Shown: in pieces, positions 4,796 to 8,139 of the stretch
Layout: each line of letters begins with the position of its first letter
How positions within the stretch are numbered: the first letter of the stretch is position 1
From: Planctomycetota bacterium
GTDB taxonomy: Bacteria; Planctomycetota; Phycisphaerae; UBA1845; PWPN01
Direction: 5' to 3'
Length of the DNA stretch: 8,139 nt
NCBI GenBank assembly: GCA_016209665.1
Contig: JACQVT010000554.1
Coordinates: forward strand, 1 to 8,139
Made by a program: the position numbers and the translations under genes
Notes under the pieces: generated by a model
The model's input: the letters and a program-made list of their open reading frames with translations, nothing else
Databases searched by the model: none
What the model was told of the DNA's origin: nothing

Positions 4796-7441
4796 ATGAG
4801 AACTCGTTTCATTCATCTGTCCATCGGTCTGCTGGCTGCGACGTTCCTGGCCGCCCCGCCGGTCGCGATGGCCGGTCTGCCCGAGAAGCTGCCGGGCGAC
4901 ACCATCCTGTACGTCGGCTGGCCGGGCCGCGACCGCATCGCCAAGACGTTCGAGGGCACGGCCCTGGCCAAGCTCGCGGCCGAGCCCGAGGTCGAGCGAT
5001 TGCGGACCCAGCTCATACCCGCGATCGACAAGCTCATCCGGCAACAGCTCGGCGAGGAAGAAGACGCCCAGCTTTACGGCCTGGTCAAGCAACTGCTGGC
5101 CGCGCTCTACAAGTATCCTACGGCCATTGCTTTCGTGAGCGTCGACGCCAAGTCAGTCATCCCGCTCATCGACGCCGGGGTCATTGTCGAGGCCGGTGAC
5201 GAGGCCAAGGCCCTGGCCGCGACGCTCGACACCGTCCTCGAGAACGCCGGGCTGCCGATGGAAAACGTCCAGCCGGTCAAGGTCGGCGAATGGGAGATGA
5301 AGGAACTGGCCGTCATGGGCCCGGCGATGGCCCTGCGCTGGGGCGTGATCGACAAGGACCTGGTGGTCACGTTCGGCAACAAGGTGCTCAAGCATCTGGT
5401 GCCGGGGTTCCTGGCCGCCGAGTCGACGCAGCCCGAGACGGCCGAGTCGACCGAACCGGCCAAGCCCGCGGAGCCGGCCGGACCGAAGTTCAAAAACCTG
5501 GCCGAGCACCCGTCGTTCACCAAGGCCATGAAGATGACCGGCGGCGCTGACGCAACGCCGGTGGTCTTCGTGAACCTCAAGAGCATCCTCCACACGCTGG
5601 AGGCGTTTCAGCCGGTGCTGGCCAGCTTCCGGGTGCCGGTGCTGGGGGCGGAAGGCGGCGTGCAGCAGGTGCTCGGCCGCATTGGCATCGAGAAGATGGA
5701 GTCGCTCGGCATCGCCTGGACGCCCCGGGCCGGCGGCCTGCAGTCGGCGACGTTCTTCCATTGCCCGGACATGCCGCCGTTCGGCGGGCCGCTCACCGAG
5801 GCCGACCTCGCGGTGATTCCGCGGAACGCATCCTGGGCCAGCGCGGGCAACACCGATCTCGTCCCCATCTACAAGGGCGTCCTCGATCTGCTCGAGTCCC
5901 TCTCGCCCGAGACGCACCAGGAGATCATGGAGTTCATCGCCGACGCCGAGGAGCGCATGGGGATGAAGATCGGCGATGACGTGCTCGGCTCGTTCGGCGA
6001 CACCTGGGTCGCCTACGACGAGCCGGACAACGGCAGCCTGCTGATGACCGGCCTGACGTTGATCGCCGACGTGAAGCCCGGCAACCGCCTCGACGAGGCC
6101 CTGCGGCAACTGATTGTCATCATCGCCGAGGAGGCCGACGCCCAGGAACAGATCACGGTCCGCGAGGAAACCTACCGCGGGCAGAAGATCACGTACATGA
6201 ACTTCTCGGGCTGGCCGATACCCTTCGCCCCCGCCTGGACGCAGTACGAGGGCCGATGGATCCTGGCGGCGTTTCCCCAGATGGTCCGCGTGGCTCTCGA
6301 CCGCATGATGGACAAGGGGCCGTCGATCCTGGCCAACGAGGGCTTCCAGCGCGGATTCAAGCTAATGCCCAGGGACGCCGGCTCGGTCAGCTACATCAAC
6401 GCCCAGCGCGGCGTCCGCCATCTGTACTCGATCGCCCTGCCCGTGGCCCAAGCCCTGGTGGCGATGGGCCAGAAGGAGGGCCTGCCGCTGGACGTGTCGG
6501 CGCTGCCGTCGCTGCCGACAATCAACAAGCACGTGTTTGACAACGTCTCCGCTGGGGCGAAGACATCGGACGGCTATCTGGCCGTCTCGTACGGCGCGGT
6601 GCCGGCGGCATTGCCGGCCATCGGGCAGAATACGTTCGTCGCCCCACTGATGGTGTCGATCATGCTACCGTCGCTGGCCCGGGCCCGGGCCCTGTCCAAG
6701 CGCACCGTCAGTGCTTCCAACCTGATGGGTATCGGCAACGCCATCCACGTGTACGCCGCCGAGCACGAGGACAAGCTGCCGCCCGATCTGCAGACCCTGG
6801 TGCAGGCCGGCGCGATCGGTGAGAGGACGCTCATCTCGCCCTCCGATGATGATCCGGGCGAGGGAGGGTCGTACGTCTACCTCGGGGGCAGCCTCAACAT
6901 GGACATGCCCGAGGACACCATCGTCGCCTACGAAAAGCCGGAGATCAACGCGGGCGAGGGCACGAACGTGCTATTCCTCGACGGGCACGTCGAGTTCATG
7001 ACCATGGAGCGTTTCGACGAGGAACTGGAAAAGACCAAGGAGCGGATCAAGGACGCCGGCGGCGAGGTCGCGGACCGACCGTCCGAAGGTCGGAAGGACG
7101 AGTCCGCCGCCAGCAGCGAGGTCAAGCTGGCGCGGGCGGCCGTCTCGAAGAGCGGGCCGATCGCAACGGCCATCGACGTTTACCGTGTCGACATGGGCCG
7201 GCACCCGTCCCGTCTCGAAGACCTCACGACAAAGCCCGAGGAGGAATCGCTGGCGAAGAAATGGAACGGCCCGTACATCAAGAACGTCCAGAGCTTGAGG
7301 GACCCCTGGGGCCACCCGCTCAAGTACCTCTCTCCCGGCGAGATCAACGAGGAGTCCTACGACCTGTGGAGCGTGGGCCCCGACGGCGAGAGCGGCACCG
7401 AGGACGACGTCGGGAACTTCACCAAGCCCCGCAAACCCTGA
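4796..7441 (+). CDS. Large secreted protein with DUF3352-like body and two C-terminal pseudopilin-like domains
   Basis: This encodes 881 residues, exported by Sec: the signal peptide 'MRTRFIHLSIGLLAATFLAA...AMA' probably ends after residue 26. Residues 27 to about 600 form an alpha/beta body resembling the DUF3352 type, opening with 'LPGDTILYVGWPG'. A Glu/Pro/Thr-rich linker (about 209-231) interrupts it. From about 618 comes 'LMVSIMLPSLARARALSKRT', then 'ASNLMGIGNAIHVYA' and 'TNVLFLDGHVEFM' (about 723-735): the helix and H-X9-DG-like signature of planctomycete pseudopilins, but without the GFTLIEL prepilin-peptidase site. After a charged linker (about 745-773), residues 776-875 match the soluble GspG domain: 'ARAAVSKSGPIATAIDVYR', 'WNGPYIKN', 'DPWGHPLKYLSPGE' and the Ca-site-like 'GPDGESGTEDDVGNF'. 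The function is unknown. The frame has uniform G/C third positions throughout. The domain names are from recall and were not searched. Confidence 0.8.
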   Translation: MRTRFIHLSIGLLAATFLAAPPVAMAGLPEKLPGDTILYVGWPGRDRIAKTFEGTALAKLAAEPEVERLRTQLIPAIDKLIRQQLGEEEDAQLYGLVKQLLAALYKYPTAIAFVSVDAKSVIPLIDAGVIVEAGDEAKALAATLDTVLENAGLPMENVQPVKVGEWEMKELAVMGPAMALRWGVIDKDLVVTFGNKVLKHLVPGFLAAESTQPETAESTEPAKPAEPAGPKFKNLAEHPSFTKAMKMTGGADATPVVFVNLKSILHTLEAFQPVLASFRVPVLGAEGGVQQVLGRIGIEKMESLGIAWTPRAGGLQSATFFHCPDMPPFGGPLTEADLAVIPRNASWASAGNTDLVPIYKGVLDLLESLSPETHQEIMEFIADAEERMGMKIGDDVLGSFGDTWVAYDEPDNGSLLMTGLTLIADVKPGNRLDEALRQLIVIIAEEADAQEQITVREETYRGQKITYMNFSGWPIPFAPAWTQYEGRWILAAFPQMVRVALDRMMDKGPSILANEGFQRGFKLMPRDAGSVSYINAQRGVRHLYSIALPVAQALVAMGQKEGLPLDVSALPSLPTINKHVFDNVSAGAKTSDGYLAVSYGAVPAALPAIGQNTFVAPLMVSIMLPSLARARALSKRTVSASNLMGIGNAIHVYAAEHEDKLPPDLQTLVQAGAIGERTLISPSDDDPGEGGSYVYLGGSLNMDMPEDTIVAYEKPEINAGEGTNVLFLDGHVEFMTMERFDEELEKTKERIKDAGGEVADRPSEGRKDESAASSEVKLARAAVSKSGPIATAIDVYRVDMGRHPSRLEDLTTKPEEESLAKKWNGPYIKNVQSLRDPWGHPLKYLSPGEINEESYDLWSVGPDGESGTEDDVGNFTKPRKP

Positions 7442-7484
7442 GCGACCCCCCCGCGTAGTATGGAGGATCGGCGTCTTCGCGAAT

Positions 7485-7539
7485 GTGCGGGACCGGCATC
7501 TTGCCGGTCCGATCGACCGGCTTCCAAGCCGGTCCCACA
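7485..7539. repeat. Double-hairpin element after the large gene; possible terminator
   Basis: Two adjacent hairpins lie 44 bp past the stop. The first has perfect 9-bp arms (7490-7498, 7502-7510) with loop TCT. The second has 9-bp arms (7515-7523, 7526-7534) with a 2-base loop. They are joined by GATC. The edges TGTG and CACA also pair. The inner sequences (ACCGGCA and ACCGGCTT types) differ from the two GTGGC-bounded elements, but the paired layout is the same. It could end transcription of the large gene, although no T-run follows. The rest of the 150-bp spacer shows nothing recognisable. Confidence 0.65.
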
Positions 7540-7591
7540 AATCCGGCCGCCGTCCCGAAGGGAGGCGCGGCGTTGGGAGGTTTGACGGTTC

Positions 7592-8139
7592 GTGCCGCTG
7601 ATATTGCTATCGGCTCTAAGTCTTGTCGCCGCCGGCGGTGATTTTGGCCCGCTGGAACGTTGCGTGCCCGCCGACGCGATGGCGGCCTACTTCGGCCGGC
7701 CCTCGCCGGAGATGCTCAACGCCCCCACGGGCGGGACGGCCGAGAGCTTGGCTTCGTGGCTCATCACGCTCAAGGGCCTCGGCGTGATCCCCCGCGACGG
7801 CCGCGTCGCCGCCGACGTCATCGGCACGCTGCCCATCCTCTGGCGCCGTCCCCATGTGGCCATGCTGCTCGACGTCACCAGCGAGCAGGTCCGCCCCGAC
7901 GTGTTCCGCCTCGACCAACTGCAGGCCGCCCTGGTCGTCGACAGCCGCGACATCGAGCTGGCCATCGAACGGCGGATTCGCGACCTGCTCGCGACCTACA
8001 CCGACGCCGAGCACGGCACCGTCGTGCCCCGCGAGGTCGACGGCACGAAGTGTTTCCGCCTCGTGGACGACCGCCTGCCCGCCTGGGCCGTTCTCGAGTG
8101 GGGCCAGGTCGGCAGCTACTTTGTCGCGAGCTTCGGCAC
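7592..8139 (+). CDS. Secreted protein of unknown function, N-terminal part (cut by window edge)
   Basis: An open frame runs from GTG at 7592 to the end of the window (182 complete codons) with no stop and strongly G/C third positions. An in-frame TGA at 7583-7585 lies just upstream, so GTG 7592 is the earliest start; GGGAGG at 7575-7580 lies 11 nt before it. The N-terminus 'PLILLSALSLVAAGG' looks like a short signal peptide. Next comes 'VPADAMAAYFGRPS' (25-38), which lines up with 'LPGDTILYVGWPG' just after the signal peptide of the upstream protein, suggesting a distant DUF3352-like relative. No catalytic motif or further membrane segment is visible. Later parts such as 'TLPILWRRPHVAMLLDV' and 'REVDGTKCFRLVDD' have the alternating pattern of beta strands. 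It lies 150 bp downstream of the large secreted gene on the same strand. Confidence 0.7.
   Translation, partial: MPLILLSALSLVAAGGDFGPLERCVPADAMAAYFGRPSPEMLNAPTGGTAESLASWLITLKGLGVIPRDGRVAADVIGTLPILWRRPHVAMLLDVTSEQVRPDVFRLDQLQAALVVDSRDIELAIERRIRDLLATYTDAEHGTVVPREVDGTKCFRLVDDRLPAWAVLEWGQVGSYFVASFG

Noticed and set aside
4064..5092. Minus-strand open frame of 342 codons across the nrnA-like gene and the start of the large secreted gene
   Set aside because: It spans two genes with clear motifs and a hairpin repeat, and its product is low-complexity Leu/Gly/Arg/Asp-rich; it is a GC shadow.
5153..6109. Minus-strand open frame of 318 codons opposite the large secreted gene
   Set aside because: The product is Leu/Gly/Arg/His-rich with no motif; it mirrors the codon bias of the real gene.

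Overview
The window is a GC-rich stretch of bacterial chromosome, most likely from a planctomycete or close relative (Phycisphaerae-like). The case rests on protein style. The 881-residue secreted protein carries an 'LPSLARAR...NLMGIGNAIHVYA' helix with a downstream 'FLDGHVEF' signature, the pseudopilin-derived module (DUF1559 / H-X9-DG type) that is greatly expanded in that phylum. It also has a GspG-type C-terminus. This assignment is inference; there is no rRNA or other phylogenetic marker here.

Layout. Three genes point left (minus strand): a GT-C type membrane glycosyltransferase that looks frameshifted and runs off the left edge (1-766), an NCS1-family nucleobase/cation symporter (948-2582), and a thioredoxin-type arsenate reductase (2853-3359). 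Three genes point right (plus strand): a DHH/DHHA1 phosphoesterase of the NrnA type (3647-4669), a large secreted multidomain protein with two embedded pseudopilin-like domains (4796-7441), and the start of a second secreted protein that leaves the window on the right (7592-8139). The two blocks diverge across 3360-3646. The genes do not form an obvious pathway. The last two share an N-terminal motif and may belong to one family.

The spacers hold most of the unusual structure. Between arsC and the transporter gene lie two arrays of the heptamer GTGAGAA in opposite orientation. They form a 28-bp imperfect inverted repeat around 90 bp, and one arm encodes the last residues and stop codon of arsC. 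Two spacers (3420-3487 and 4704-4770) each carry a head-to-head pair of hairpins of one repeat family, with compensatory changes in the stems, much like a bacterial interspersed mosaic element. A third double hairpin of similar layout but different sequence (7485-7539) follows the large secreted-protein gene.

No tRNA, rRNA, CRISPR array, transposase or phage gene was seen. No complete novel defence or metabolic system could be supported. The best leads are the pseudopilin-fusion protein and the repeat elements.
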